From NCBI GenBank assembly GCA_041497995.1, contig JBGQHM010000069.1:1-22725 (forward strand): a stretch of 22,725 bases of DNA. The letters are read 5' to 3'. Shown here piece after piece: positions 1 to 7,178 of this stretch; position 1 is the first letter of the stretch; each line of letters starts with the position of its first letter. The notes below the pieces were generated by a model. The model was not told the DNA's origin, searched no databases, and saw only the letters and a program-made list of their open reading frames with translations. This DNA comes from DATKMS01 sp041497995. GTDB taxonomy: Bacteria; Desulfobacterota; Binatia; HRBIN30. Made by a program: the position numbers and the translations under genes.

Positions 1-60
1 GACCATCTCATCGAGTTGCTGCACGAGAAGAACGCCAAGGGCGAGCCGCTGAGGTCATAG
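1..60 (+). CDS. 3' end of an unidentified protein-coding gene (partial)
   Basis: Reading frame 1 is open from the first base to a TAG at 58-60 and gives a 19-residue tail, DHLIELLHEKNAKGEPLRS. The composition (charged, with a leucine-rich amphipathic stretch) is protein-like, and the frame ends just before a repeat-rich gap. That fits the end of a gene that converges on the minus-strand methyltransferase. Too little remains to name a family. It could be a chance open frame, since 20 codons is short in GC-rich DNA. Confidence 0.4.
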   Translation, partial: DHLIELLHEKNAKGEPLRS

Positions 61-148
61 GGCCTGCGGCCAGCGTCATTTCTACGGCCCGCTCCCCGTT
101 GGGTCGCTGCTGGCTAGCAAGTCCGACAGGCTGCTAGGGCCTGCGGCC
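58..148. repeat. 14-bp direct repeat pair around a short spacer
   Basis: The 14-mer tagggcctgcggcc occurs at 58-71 and again, unchanged, at 135-148. Each copy contains the interrupted palindrome ggcc-tgc-ggcc. The first copy begins with the TAG stop of the partial gene. The spacer 72-134 has no coding potential that I can see. The pair may be the footprint of a small insertion or part of a larger intergenic repeat. Confidence 0.55.
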
Positions 149-151
149 TCA

Positions 152-223
152 CGTATCTCGTCGCTCGTGAAGTGCCGCTCGTCGGAAGCCCTGCGAGATA
201 CGAGATACGAGCAACGAGATACG
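152..223. repeat. Inverted heptamer repeat (type A) between convergent genes
   Basis: Arms 152-168 and 207-223 are inverted copies, 16 of 17 bases matching. The right side is a clean tandem of 7-mers over 194-221: cgagata, cgagata, cgagcaa, cgagata. The structure ends 5 bp from the stop codon of the minus-strand methyltransferase gene and lies tail-to-tail with the partial gene at 1-60. A transcript from either strand could fold into a long hairpin, so a bidirectional terminator-like role is possible. There is no U-tract. Confidence 0.7.
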
Positions 224-228
224 CGCTA

Positions 229-1314
229 TCAGGGGCGCACTTCGTAGTACGCGTTCACCGGATTTTCGAAGTCGTGGCGTTTGAAGCGCGTGAAGCCGGC
301 GGCCGCGATCATCGCCCGGGCCACGGGCTCGCTGAAGCCGAGCGTGCCCAAGCCGGCCCCGCCAGGCACGGACAGCGCCGACGACATGCAGCTCAGCACT
401 GAGAAACCATACATCAGCGCCACCATCGGATTGCGTTCCAGGTTCTCCTCGAACGTCGGCTTGGCGTTGATGTCAGCGATCAACCAGGTGCCCTCTGGTT
501 TCAGCGCTGCCCGGATGGCCCGGATGACGTCCTCGGGATGGGTCATGTCGTGAATACAATCGAAGCTGGTGACGAAGTCGAAGCTGCCGCCGGCCGGCAG
601 CGCGTCGCCGCTGGCATCGTGGAAGGTGACGTTCGATACGCCAGCCTGGGCGGCGTTGGCGCGCGCCCGTTCGAGTGCGTGCTTCGAGATGTCATAACCG
701 TGAAACTGTGAGTGCGGATACGCCTTCGCCATTTCCAGAAGAGCGAGGCCGCCGCCGCAGCCGACGTCCGCCACCTTTGCACCCGCGTCGAGCTTCGCGG
801 TCACGCCGTCAAGTGCCGGGAGCGCGACCGGGACCAGGAACGTCCGGAACCACGGTGCCAGAAAGCGTTCGATGCCGGCGGCGCCCTCGGGGCCGAACGC
901 ATCGTAGGGCAGACCGATCCCCGTCTTGAACGCTTCGGGCAGCCGTTCGAGCACGGCGAACTGCTGCGGCAACGAGTGGAATCCACCAGCCGCGAACGCC
1001 GGGCTGTTTTCTTCCGCGAGCACGAACCCCGCTTCGAGCGAGAGCGCGAAGCGATCGTCGCCTCTGTATTCCACGAGCTGGGCCGCGGCTTGGCCGCGCA
1101 GCCATTCGCGTACCCAGCGCTCGTTGAGTCCGGTCGTCCGCGCCAACTCCTGACTGGTCGCCGTCCCCGCGTCACGCAACGCGACATACAACCCGAGCCG
1201 GTCGCCGAGATAGATCATCCCGGAGACGACGGCACCGCTGAGGTGATCGAAGACGTGCTTCACAAACGCTTTGAGTTTGTCGAAGTCAATTTGCTGCGAC
1301 TCTTGTGACGGCAT
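229..1314 (-). CDS. Winged-helix class I SAM-dependent methyltransferase
   Basis: This is a 361-residue protein. The start at 1314 is chosen because a strong GGGAGG site (1321-1326) precedes it; the longer open frame to 1431 would overlap the upstream gene. Residues about 25-95 look like a winged-helix domain (YLGDRLGLYVALRDAG, then a helix with LNERWVREWLRG). The Rossmann methyltransferase part begins at 180: motif I VADVGCGGG at 181-189, the acidic residue D208 in GYDIS, then FDFVTSFDCIHDMTHP and a strand ending in WLIADINA. This order (winged helix then methyltransferase) resembles the mycobacterial Rv2258c type and O-methyltransferase-like enzymes; the substrate cannot be read from sequence. 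It lies 25 bp behind the transporter gene and is probably co-transcribed with it. The winged helix may be a dimerisation domain and not a DNA binder. Confidence 0.9.
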   Translation of the reverse strand: MPSQESQQIDFDKLKAFVKHVFDHLSGAVVSGMIYLGDRLGLYVALRDAGTATSQELARTTGLNERWVREWLRGQAAAQLVEYRGDDRFALSLEAGFVLAEENSPAFAAGGFHSLPQQFAVLERLPEAFKTGIGLPYDAFGPEGAAGIERFLAPWFRTFLVPVALPALDGVTAKLDAGAKVADVGCGGGLALLEMAKAYPHSQFHGYDISKHALERARANAAQAGVSNVTFHDASGDALPAGGSFDFVTSFDCIHDMTHPEDVIRAIRAALKPEGTWLIADINAKPTFEENLERNPMVALMYGFSVLSCMSSALSVPGGAGLGTLGFSEPVARAMIAAAGFTRFKRHDFENPVNAYYEVRP

Positions 1315-1320
1315 GAAAAG

Positions 1321-1326
1321 CCTCCC
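1321..1326 (-). promoter_or_regulatory. Shine-Dalgarno site fixing the methyltransferase start
   Basis: On the minus strand the sequence reads GGGAGG, six bases before the ATG at 1314-1312. It lies in the 25-bp gap between the transporter stop and the methyltransferase. It supports the shorter start over the in-frame ATG at 1431, which lies inside the transporter gene. Confidence 0.75.
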
Positions 1327-1339
1327 TCGTTGTGTTGGG

Positions 1340-2860
1340 TTAGTGGGCACCCGGTCCGACCACCAGCGGGCCAAGTAGCCCGACCACGACGATGATGGCG
1401 ATGACGCCGGCGACGTCGAGGACGATTCCATGGCGCATCATTGCCGTCAATGGAATGCGGCCGGAGCCGTAGACGATGGCGTTGGTGGGCGTTGACACCG
1501 GCAGCATGAAGCCGAGCGACGCGCCCATGGTGGCACCGATGGCCGGGATGACCGGGTCAATCCCGGCGGACCGCGCGAAGGCGATCACCACGGGGATGAC
1601 CATGTTGGCCGACGCCGTGTTGCTGGTGGTTTCCGACAGCAGCGTTGCAACCACCGTCGAGACCGCCAGCAGTCCGAACCGATTGTGCACGCCGAGCCAG
1701 CCCGTTAGTCCGCGGCCCATCGCCTCAGCCAGGCCCGTCGTGAACGCCAACGTACCGAGCGCGATGCCACCGCCGTAGAGAAACACGATCCACCAGTCGA
1801 TCTCCACCGCCTCACGCCACGGCAACGTGAACTCGTGTGCGCGCAGGTTCGTCGGCAGCACGAACAACAGCCCGGCGCCGAGGAGCGCAACGACCCCCTC
1901 CGGCAGCGTTGTGGTGAGCTGCTTGTAGAGCGGATGATCCTGCCCCGCGACGAGCGCCACCACACCGGGAAAGATCCAGAAGAACACTGTGCTGGCGAAC
2001 GCAATCATCGTGTTGATTTGTCCGCGGGTCCACGGCCCGAGTGCCGCACGCTCAGCGGTGATCAACTCGCTGAGGCCGTGCAGCCGAGCATGCCGCGGCA
2101 CGCCGCCACGCCAGAGATCGGTGAGCGTCACGACCATCAGCAGCGCAACCACCGGCAGGCCCAACGCCATCCAGGAGAAGAAAGAAAGGTCCAACCCCGT
2201 TTCACGACGGATGAAGCCGATGCCGATCAGGTTGGGCGGTGTGCCTACCGGTGTCGCCAGGCCACCCACCGACGCCGCAAAGGCGGTGGAGAGCAGCAGC
2301 ATGGTGCCGTAGCGCGCGGGCACCCCGCCGTGCCGCGGGGATTCCATGAAACTGAGCAGCGACACGCCGATGGGAAACATCATTGCCGTGGTGGCGGTGT
2401 TGCTGATCCACATCGAGATTGCACACGCCACCGACGCGTAGGCCACGAGCACCCGGCCCGGATGCTCGCCGACGCCACGCAAGCCGAGGATCGCGAATGC
2501 GAAGCGCCGATCCAACCCGTGAAAGAAGATCGCCTGCGCCAGCATGAAGGTCCCGATGAACAAGAAGATGAGCGGGTCGGCAAACGGCGCGAACGCCTCC
2601 GCCGCCGGTGCCACGCGCAACAGGACGGCAACGGCAACGCCGAGAAACGCGGTCATCGCCATTGGAATGGCTTCGGTGATCCAGAGCACCACGACGGCGC
2701 CGAGGACTGCCGCCAGCCGATGCGCCGGCGGCGCGACACTGAGTGGTGCCAGCCACAGCAGCACGCCCGCCAACGGCGCCAGTACCAAGCCGCTGCGCCG
2801 GCGCCACAGCTCGAAGCGCGCCTCTGCAACGCTGATAACCTCCCGGACCTCCGCTGGCAT
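1340..2860 (-). CDS. DASS/SLC13-family sodium:anion symporter
   Basis: This 506-residue polytopic inner-membrane protein belongs to the divalent anion:sodium symporter family (di- and tricarboxylate or sulfate uptake). Both halves carry the paired family motifs: SNTATTAMM (SNT at 153-155) with GTPPN at 206-210, and SNTASANM (SNT at 413-415) with STPTN at 456-460. In solved relatives these loops bind sodium and the substrate carboxylates. Length and hydrophobic pattern match a complete member. The substrate is not predictable from sequence alone. The start at 2860 is the only ATG before the first helix; a GGGGAG sits only two bases upstream, so spacing is poor. It is the first gene of a probable two-gene unit with the methyltransferase and is divergent from the cyclase at 3001. 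Confidence 0.93.
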   Translation of the reverse strand: MPAEVREVISVAEARFELWRRRSGLVLAPLAGVLLWLAPLSVAPPAHRLAAVLGAVVVLWITEAIPMAMTAFLGVAVAVLLRVAPAAEAFAPFADPLIFLFIGTFMLAQAIFFHGLDRRFAFAILGLRGVGEHPGRVLVAYASVACAISMWISNTATTAMMFPIGVSLLSFMESPRHGGVPARYGTMLLLSTAFAASVGGLATPVGTPPNLIGIGFIRRETGLDLSFFSWMALGLPVVALLMVVTLTDLWRGGVPRHARLHGLSELITAERAALGPWTRGQINTMIAFASTVFFWIFPGVVALVAGQDHPLYKQLTTTLPEGVVALLGAGLLFVLPTNLRAHEFTLPWREAVEIDWWIVFLYGGGIALGTLAFTTGLAEAMGRGLTGWLGVHNRFGLLAVSTVVATLLSETTSNTASANMVIPVVIAFARSAGIDPVIPAIGATMGASLGFMLPVSTPTNAIVYGSGRIPLTAMMRHGIVLDVAGVIAIIVVVGLLGPLVVGPGAH

Positions 2861-2916
2861 GTCTCCCCGCGCGCACTTCCACTATCCACGTCCGCTGCGA
2901 ATGACAACCACGCGGC

Positions 2917-2937
2917 GCACCGGCCTCTGGCCGGTGC
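2917..2937. promoter_or_regulatory. Perfect GC-rich hairpin in the divergent intergenic region
   Basis: gcaccggcc-tct-ggccggtgc is a perfect 9-bp stem with a 3-base loop, placed between the divergent transporter (start 2860) and cyclase (start 3001). No T-run follows it on either strand, so a classic terminator is unlikely. It could be a dyad operator or an mRNA leader structure. An 11-bp direct repeat (cactatccacg) flanks it at 2879-2889 and 2950-2960. Confidence 0.45.
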
Positions 2938-3000
2938 GAGCCCGGGCTGCACTATCCACGCAGCGTTTACTCGCTAGCCTCAATCGTCTACACCCTTTGC

Positions 3001-4695
3001 GTGGAACCGCCCGGTCCCGGACCTCGACCCACCTCGCCGGACGAGACCTATATACGTCGCGTCTGCGCGATCCTGTTGGGTGATGTCTTTGGGTACAGCG
3101 CCCTCATGGGCGAGGACGACGAGCGCACGGCGCGCGCCATCCACGCGCTCCAGGCTGCTATCCACGACATCGTTGCTGACGCCAAAGGACGCGCCGACCC
3201 GTTCGCGGGCGACGCCATCCTCGCCACGTTCGACAGCGTGGTGAATGCCGTCGAGACCGCGCTGGCGATTCAGCGCCGCGTCGCCGAGCAGGAGTTCGCC
3301 GGCACGCGGTTGCAGATGCGCATCGGCGTCCACTTCGGGGATGTGTTGGAGCGCGACGGCGCGGCGTTCGGTGACGCGATCAACATCGCGGCGCGGCTGC
3401 AAACGTTGGCCAAGCCGGGCACGATCTGCATCTCGGAAGGCGTCTACCGGCAAGTGCGCAACCGATTCAATGAACAGTTCGTCGACCTTGGCCGCCAGCA
3501 ACTCAAGAACATCTCCGATCCGGTGCACGCGTATCTGATCGTGCCGCGCGACATGGTAACGGTCCGCGCATCACGGCGTTCGTGGGCGCGTCTCGCAGTC
3601 GGTGCCGCCGCGGTCGCCGCCCTGGCACTCGTCTCGGGCGTCGCGGCCGTCCGTTACTGGAGCGCCCCGCCGGCCCAGCCGACTGAGAAGCGCTCACCGT
3701 TGGGCATCCCGACGCGCCAAGGGGAAGCCGGCGCTCCCGCCGCGCAGAAGGCCGCAGCGCCTGCCGAGGAAGGCGGCCAAGTCACGCTCGGCGTCATGCT
3801 GTTCAAGAGCCTCGCCCCCGAAGGCGACAAGGACTGGCGCCGCGAAGCGCTACGCGACGGGTTGAACGCACAGCTCAGTCAATTGTCGCAGGTGAAGGTC
3901 TACTCGAAGGAGTTCATCGACTTCCTCATCAGCCGCAAAGGGCTGACGGACATCGAAGCGGCCACGCAGCTCGGCATCAAGAAGATGCTGTCGGGCAGTT
4001 TCGTCGTCGTCGGCGACACGCTGCGCATCGAGACGCACGTCGTCGACGTCACCTCGGGTGTGCTCGAAGCCTCGTACACGACCGCCGGACGCGATCAGGA
4101 CTTTCTCGACCTGCAACAGAAGATGGCGTTGGGGGTCATCTCGCACTTGAACCTGCCGGTGACCGACGACGAACGCCGCACCTTACTGGCGGAGCAGCCC
4201 AGCACCAACGTCGAAGCGCTGAAGATGCTGCTGGAGGCCGAGTCCGGGGGCGGAGCGCGACGACAGGCGCCCGGATCGGGCGGAGCGAAGGACTCGCCAA
4301 GCTCGTCGTTGCCATATTGGCTTGCATCGTTTGACCCTGCCCGTGCCGCCTCCGCCGACGATGCGGGCGGTGCGCAAGCGGCGATCCTCGACGTTCTCGA
4401 GCAGTACCGCAAGGCGACGGAGGCGCGCGAGATGCAGTCGCTGGCCGCGGTTTACGATGCGTTCCCGCCGGAGCAACAAGCGGCGCAGCAACGGTACTTC
4501 GAGAACGTGCGCGACCTGAAGGTTGCCATCGACCACGTCGACGTGGCGGTAGTGGGCGACGAAGCCGTGGCGAGCTATACGCGGACCGACGACTTCGTCG
4601 ACGCGCGCACCGGACGCCCGATGCACGTCACGGTACGGCTCACAAAGATCTTGCGCCGTAGCGACGGGATGTGGAAGTTAGCGGGGGGGAAGTAG
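3001..4695 (+). CDS. Membrane-tethered class III nucleotide cyclase with FlgO/TolB-like and NTF2-like regions
   Basis: This is a 564-residue protein with a GTG start. The GTG is the only candidate between the upstream gene and the catalytic D28, and no clear ribosome-binding site is seen. Residues 20-180 form a class III cyclase catalytic domain. The metal aspartates are D28 (LLGDVFGYS) and D71 (AGDAILATF), and GDAINIAARLQ keeps the Asn and Arg of the transition-state pair. The substrate-selecting Lys position before D71 reads Pro, so product identity (cAMP or cGMP) and activity are uncertain. One membrane helix follows at about 191-219. Residues about 255-390 (LGVMLFKSLAPEG onward) resemble the FlgO/TolB-N/CsgG-type fold, and the last 110 residues look like an NTF2/SnoaL-type domain ending WKLAGGK. 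With one helix, the C-terminal half is predicted to lie in the periplasm and could sense an envelope signal. The stop is followed after six bases by an inverted repeat. Confidence 0.85.
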   Translation: MEPPGPGPRPTSPDETYIRRVCAILLGDVFGYSALMGEDDERTARAIHALQAAIHDIVADAKGRADPFAGDAILATFDSVVNAVETALAIQRRVAEQEFAGTRLQMRIGVHFGDVLERDGAAFGDAINIAARLQTLAKPGTICISEGVYRQVRNRFNEQFVDLGRQQLKNISDPVHAYLIVPRDMVTVRASRRSWARLAVGAAAVAALALVSGVAAVRYWSAPPAQPTEKRSPLGIPTRQGEAGAPAAQKAAAPAEEGGQVTLGVMLFKSLAPEGDKDWRREALRDGLNAQLSQLSQVKVYSKEFIDFLISRKGLTDIEAATQLGIKKMLSGSFVVVGDTLRIETHVVDVTSGVLEASYTTAGRDQDFLDLQQKMALGVISHLNLPVTDDERRTLLAEQPSTNVEALKMLLEAESGGGARRQAPGSGGAKDSPSSSLPYWLASFDPARAASADDAGGAQAAILDVLEQYRKATEAREMQSLAAVYDAFPPEQQAAQQRYFENVRDLKVAIDHVDVAVVGDEAVASYTRTDDFVDARTGRPMHVTVRLTKILRRSDGMWKLAGGK

Positions 4696-4701
4696 CAGTG
4701 G

Positions 4702-4802
4702 CGAGTGACAAGTGATGAGTGACGAGATAGGAGCAGAGACGTGACTGCCCATCAGTTGTCGCGAGCGGTTGTCTTGGCTCGTCACTTGTCACGTGTCACT
4801 CG
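4702..4802. repeat. Inverted heptamer repeat (type B), empty copy
   Basis: Arms 4702-4726 and 4778-4802 pair at 22 of 25 positions around a 51-bp spacer. The left arm is a run of 7-mers (gagtgac, aagtgat, gagtgac from 4704) and the right arm is the complement series (cgtcact, tgtcacg, tgtcact, cgtcact from 4780). It starts six bases after the cyclase stop and ends just before the phosphoesterase start. The same 7-mers recur at 6217-6650. The spacer carries no gene. Confidence 0.8.
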
Positions 4803-4813
4803 TCACTGATCTC

Positions 4814-6229
4814 ATGGAATCGTGCAACTACCTGATCATCAGCGATCTGCACCTGCGCGGCGGGTTCGACAATCCCACCGAAGGGCTGTACCACTTCGAC
4901 GAAGAGTTCGCCGACTTCCTGCGCTACTACCGGGTGCACCGCGGCTCGAATCACCCGTGGCACCTGGTCATCGGTGGGGACTTCATCGAGTTCTTGTACA
5001 TAACCGACCGCCCCGACTCGAACGAGCGGATGCTCCAAGGCTGTACGTTCATGGAGAGCGAGTACCGCTACGGCGCCGGGACGGAGGCGCCCAAGTCGCG
5101 CTGGAAGCTCGACCGCATTCTGCGCAGCAGCCATCCGCAGCTGCTGCTCGCCCTCGCCCGCTTCGTCGCCGAAGGTAACTCCGTCATCGTACTGCGCGGC
5201 AACCACGACTCCGAGATGTTCTGGCCCGAGGTGCAGGAGCACTTCCGCCGATTGATCGCCGAGCATCATCCGGTCGACGTCGGTTACATGACGATGAAGG
5301 AGGCGGTGGCGCAACGCGTACAATTCCCCGAATGGTTCCTGTACGTCCCCGACCTCCTGTACGTCGAGCATGGCTGCCAGTACGACCCGTTCTGCTCGTT
5401 TCAGTACTTTCTCAATCCAGTCGTGCCGGAGCACCCGACGCGCATCCAGATGTCGATCGCCGAGCTATCGATCCGCTACTTCACGAATCAGATGAAGATG
5501 ATGAACGCCATGGCGGCGGAGAACATCAAGTCGGTGAGCGAGTACATCGGGTGGGTGCTGCGCGGCAACCTGGCGATGCTGCCGCGCCTGGCGCGTCTGT
5601 ACGGCGGGATGGTCCGTCGGGTGCTGGCCAAGAGCGGGCGGCCCGACCCGCTGGCCGACAGTGCCGCGCGTGCGGAACACGAACGCCGCGTTGCCGAGGT
5701 CGACCGGCAATACTCCTTGCCGCAGGGAACGGCCGCGGCCGTGGACGCCATGCGCGCAACCCCGGTGATGCGTTATCCGTTTGCGATGGCGCGCTTTCTG
5801 GCAATCGATCTGCTCGCCGGCGGGTTGGCCCTCGCGGTGGCCGCCGCGGCGGTACTGATCTGGTACCCGGCACGCGTCGGTCTCTTGGCGCTGGTTGGCG
5901 CCCTCGCCGCGGTTGGACTGATCAGCTACATCGGCGCCTTACGCTTCCGCCGGGTCACCGAAGCCGCGCAGCTCCACCACACCGCTCAGCGTCTCGCGCA
6001 GCTGTTCAAGGTACCGTACGTCATCTTCGGCCACTCGCACGGCGCCGGGACGTGGCCGTTGCCGGGTGGGGCCAACTACATCAACGTCGGCACCTGGGTC
6101 CCCGAAGGCGAGGCAGCGTACTTCGTGTACTTTGCGGCCGAAGGCGAAGGTCCTGACCGCACCGGCCGCCTCTGGCGCTGGCACAAGGCGAAGCGCGAGC
6201 CGGAACCGTTTGAGGGCAGTGATCAGTGA
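4814..6229 (+). CDS. Calcineurin-type metallophosphoesterase with a membrane hairpin
   Basis: This is a 471-residue protein with the full metallophosphoesterase signature: DLH (D11, H13), GGDFIEF (D56), GNHD (130-133), VEHG (H186) and GHSH (406-409), which bind the two-metal centre. The set resembles LpxH-like and UDP-diacylglucosamine-hydrolase-like enzymes, but the substrate cannot be named. Two hydrophobic helices at about 325-349 and 354-377 lie between H186 and GHSH, with a charged linker from about 270 to 320. The enzyme is therefore probably anchored to the inner membrane by a hairpin, with its active site in the cytoplasm. The ATG at 4814 is chosen because the beta strand YLIISDLHL begins right after it; the frame extends upstream to a TTG at 4769 only through the inverted repeat. 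The final residues GSDQ and the stop codon are encoded by the next repeat arm at 6217. Confidence 0.88.
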   Translation: MESCNYLIISDLHLRGGFDNPTEGLYHFDEEFADFLRYYRVHRGSNHPWHLVIGGDFIEFLYITDRPDSNERMLQGCTFMESEYRYGAGTEAPKSRWKLDRILRSSHPQLLLALARFVAEGNSVIVLRGNHDSEMFWPEVQEHFRRLIAEHHPVDVGYMTMKEAVAQRVQFPEWFLYVPDLLYVEHGCQYDPFCSFQYFLNPVVPEHPTRIQMSIAELSIRYFTNQMKMMNAMAAENIKSVSEYIGWVLRGNLAMLPRLARLYGGMVRRVLAKSGRPDPLADSAARAEHERRVAEVDRQYSLPQGTAAAVDAMRATPVMRYPFAMARFLAIDLLAGGLALAVAAAAVLIWYPARVGLLALVGALAAVGLISYIGALRFRRVTEAAQLHHTAQRLAQLFKVPYVIFGHSHGAGTWPLPGGANYINVGTWVPEGEAAYFVYFAAEGEGPDRTGRLWRWHKAKREPEPFEGSDQ

Positions 6230-6650
6230 CAAGTGATGAGCGAGGAGAGGAAGATCGGTGACTACAAGGATCTCCTCGTGTGGCAGAAGGGAATCGCGCT
6301 GACAAGCTCGTGTACGAAATCACTCGCACGTTTCTAGGGGACGAGCGCTTCGGATTGGTGACGCAGATGCGACGCGCGGCGGTGTCAATTGCATCGAACA
6401 TTGCAGAAGGCCAAGCGCGGCACACCACGGGAGAGTTTATCCAGTCCATCTCTCACGCGGAGGGCTCCACAGCGGAGCTGGATACTCAGCTCACAATCGC
6501 CGTCGAGCTGAAGTACTGCAGCGCGCAGAAGGCAACAGACGCGGTAGTGCTGGTCTCTGAGCTGCGAAAGATGCTCAACGCTCTACGCCGGAAGCTCGCT
6601 GCCAAACGCTAGCGAGGCTTCCCCACTCGTCACTTGTCACTCGTCACTTC
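6217..6650. mobile_element. Putative repeat-bounded cassette carrying a four-helix-bundle gene
   Basis: The left arm is a clean run of 7-mers from 6217 (cagtgat, cagtgac, aagtgat, gagcgag). The right arm around 6625-6648 is the inverted series (cgtcact, tgtcact, cgtcact). Arms match at about 20 of 24 positions. Between them lies only the four-helix-bundle gene. The arms overlap the 3' ends of the two convergent neighbours and supply their last codons and stops. No transposase is present, so any movement would need outside enzymes. The label mobile element is an inference from symmetry and from recurrence of the same arms at 4702-4802. Confidence 0.45.
6236..6612 (+). pseudogene. Four-helix-bundle protein (S23/IVS type), frameshifted
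   Basis: The family is that of the 23S rRNA intervening-sequence proteins (four-helix bundle, TIGR02436-like), about 120 residues, of unclear function. The conserved N-terminus reads in one frame from the ATG at 6236: MSEERKIG then DYKDLLVWQKGIAL. The rest reads in another frame from 6301: DKLVYEITRTFLGDERFGL, then QMRRAAVSIASNIAEGQ and the C-terminal helices to TAG at 6610-6612. Joining the frames with one missing base at 6299-6301 restores the usual spacing between the WQK helix and the VY pair. The gene is therefore frameshifted by a single deletion, or the assembly is wrong. Without repair, translation could begin only at a GTG (6280) and would lose most of helix 1. The start codon lies inside the left repeat arm. 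Confidence 0.8.
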
Positions 6651-7130
6651 CTTGAGCCGCCGCTCCAGCTCCTCATTGCGCTGCTGGAGCCGTTGCACGC
6701 GCGCTTCGAGCTCGCGGGCACGTTCGTGGAGGCGATGCAGCTGCAGGCGCTTGTCGAGGCCGGTGCGGATGATGGTAAGCAGGTCGTCGTTGTCCCACGG
6801 CTTCTCCATGTAGTGGAAGATGCCGACCTCGTTGATGGCCCGGATCGCGTTCTCCTTGTCTGCGTAGCCGGTGAGGAGTATGAGCGTACTCTCCGGATAC
6901 AGGCCGCGGACTTCCAGCAGGAAGCGGATGCCGTCGAGTTCCGGCATGAGGAAGTCGGAGATGACCATGTCGAGCGGGTTGACCTTGGCGAGCTGGATGG
7001 CGCGCTGCGGTGACGTCTCCACCAGCACCTTGTGCGGTGTCTCCAGCTCGAGAAGCGCCGCGAGTGTGTGTCCAACCGCGGGTTCGTCGTCCACCACGAG
7101 GATTGTTGCTGCGCTCTCGTTGACCGCCAT
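6630..7130 (-). CDS. Response-regulator receiver protein with coiled-coil tail
   Basis: This is a 166-residue protein. The REC domain covers about residues 8-125 with the acidic pair D14/D15 in LVVDDEP, phospho-acceptor D59 (MVISDFLMPELDG), T87 (LILLTGYAD) and K110 (YMEKPWDNDDL). This version of REC (HYMEKPW) is common in HD-GYP and NtrC-linked regulators. Here the output domain is replaced by a heptad-rich coiled coil (about 130-162), so the protein is probably a single-domain regulator acting by protein contact. The start at 7130 (MAVNESAATILVVDDEP) suits the domain; an in-frame ATG at 7154 is possible. The last six codons (EVTSDK) and the stop lie in the right arm of the heptamer repeat. 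It is divergent, with a 48-bp gap, from the operon containing a histidine kinase, which is a likely partner. Confidence 0.88.
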   Translation of the reverse strand: MAVNESAATILVVDDEPAVGHTLAALLELETPHKVLVETSPQRAIQLAKVNPLDMVISDFLMPELDGIRFLLEVRGLYPESTLILLTGYADKENAIRAINEVGIFHYMEKPWDNDDLLTIIRTGLDKRLQLHRLHERARELEARVQRLQQRNEELERRLKEVTSDK

Positions 7131-7178
7131 CCTCGATCTCGATACACACCGCACGTCGCGGGTGTCAAGCGACGGTGC

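Noticed and set aside
152..223. CRISPR-like array suggested by short tandem units
   Set aside because: The units are 7 bp and contiguous, without unique spacers or adjacent cas genes.
1835..2977. Plus-strand open frame of 380 codons opposite the DASS transporter
   Set aside because: Its product is very rich in Arg, His and Gln with no hydrophobic or domain pattern; the minus strand has clear transporter motifs.
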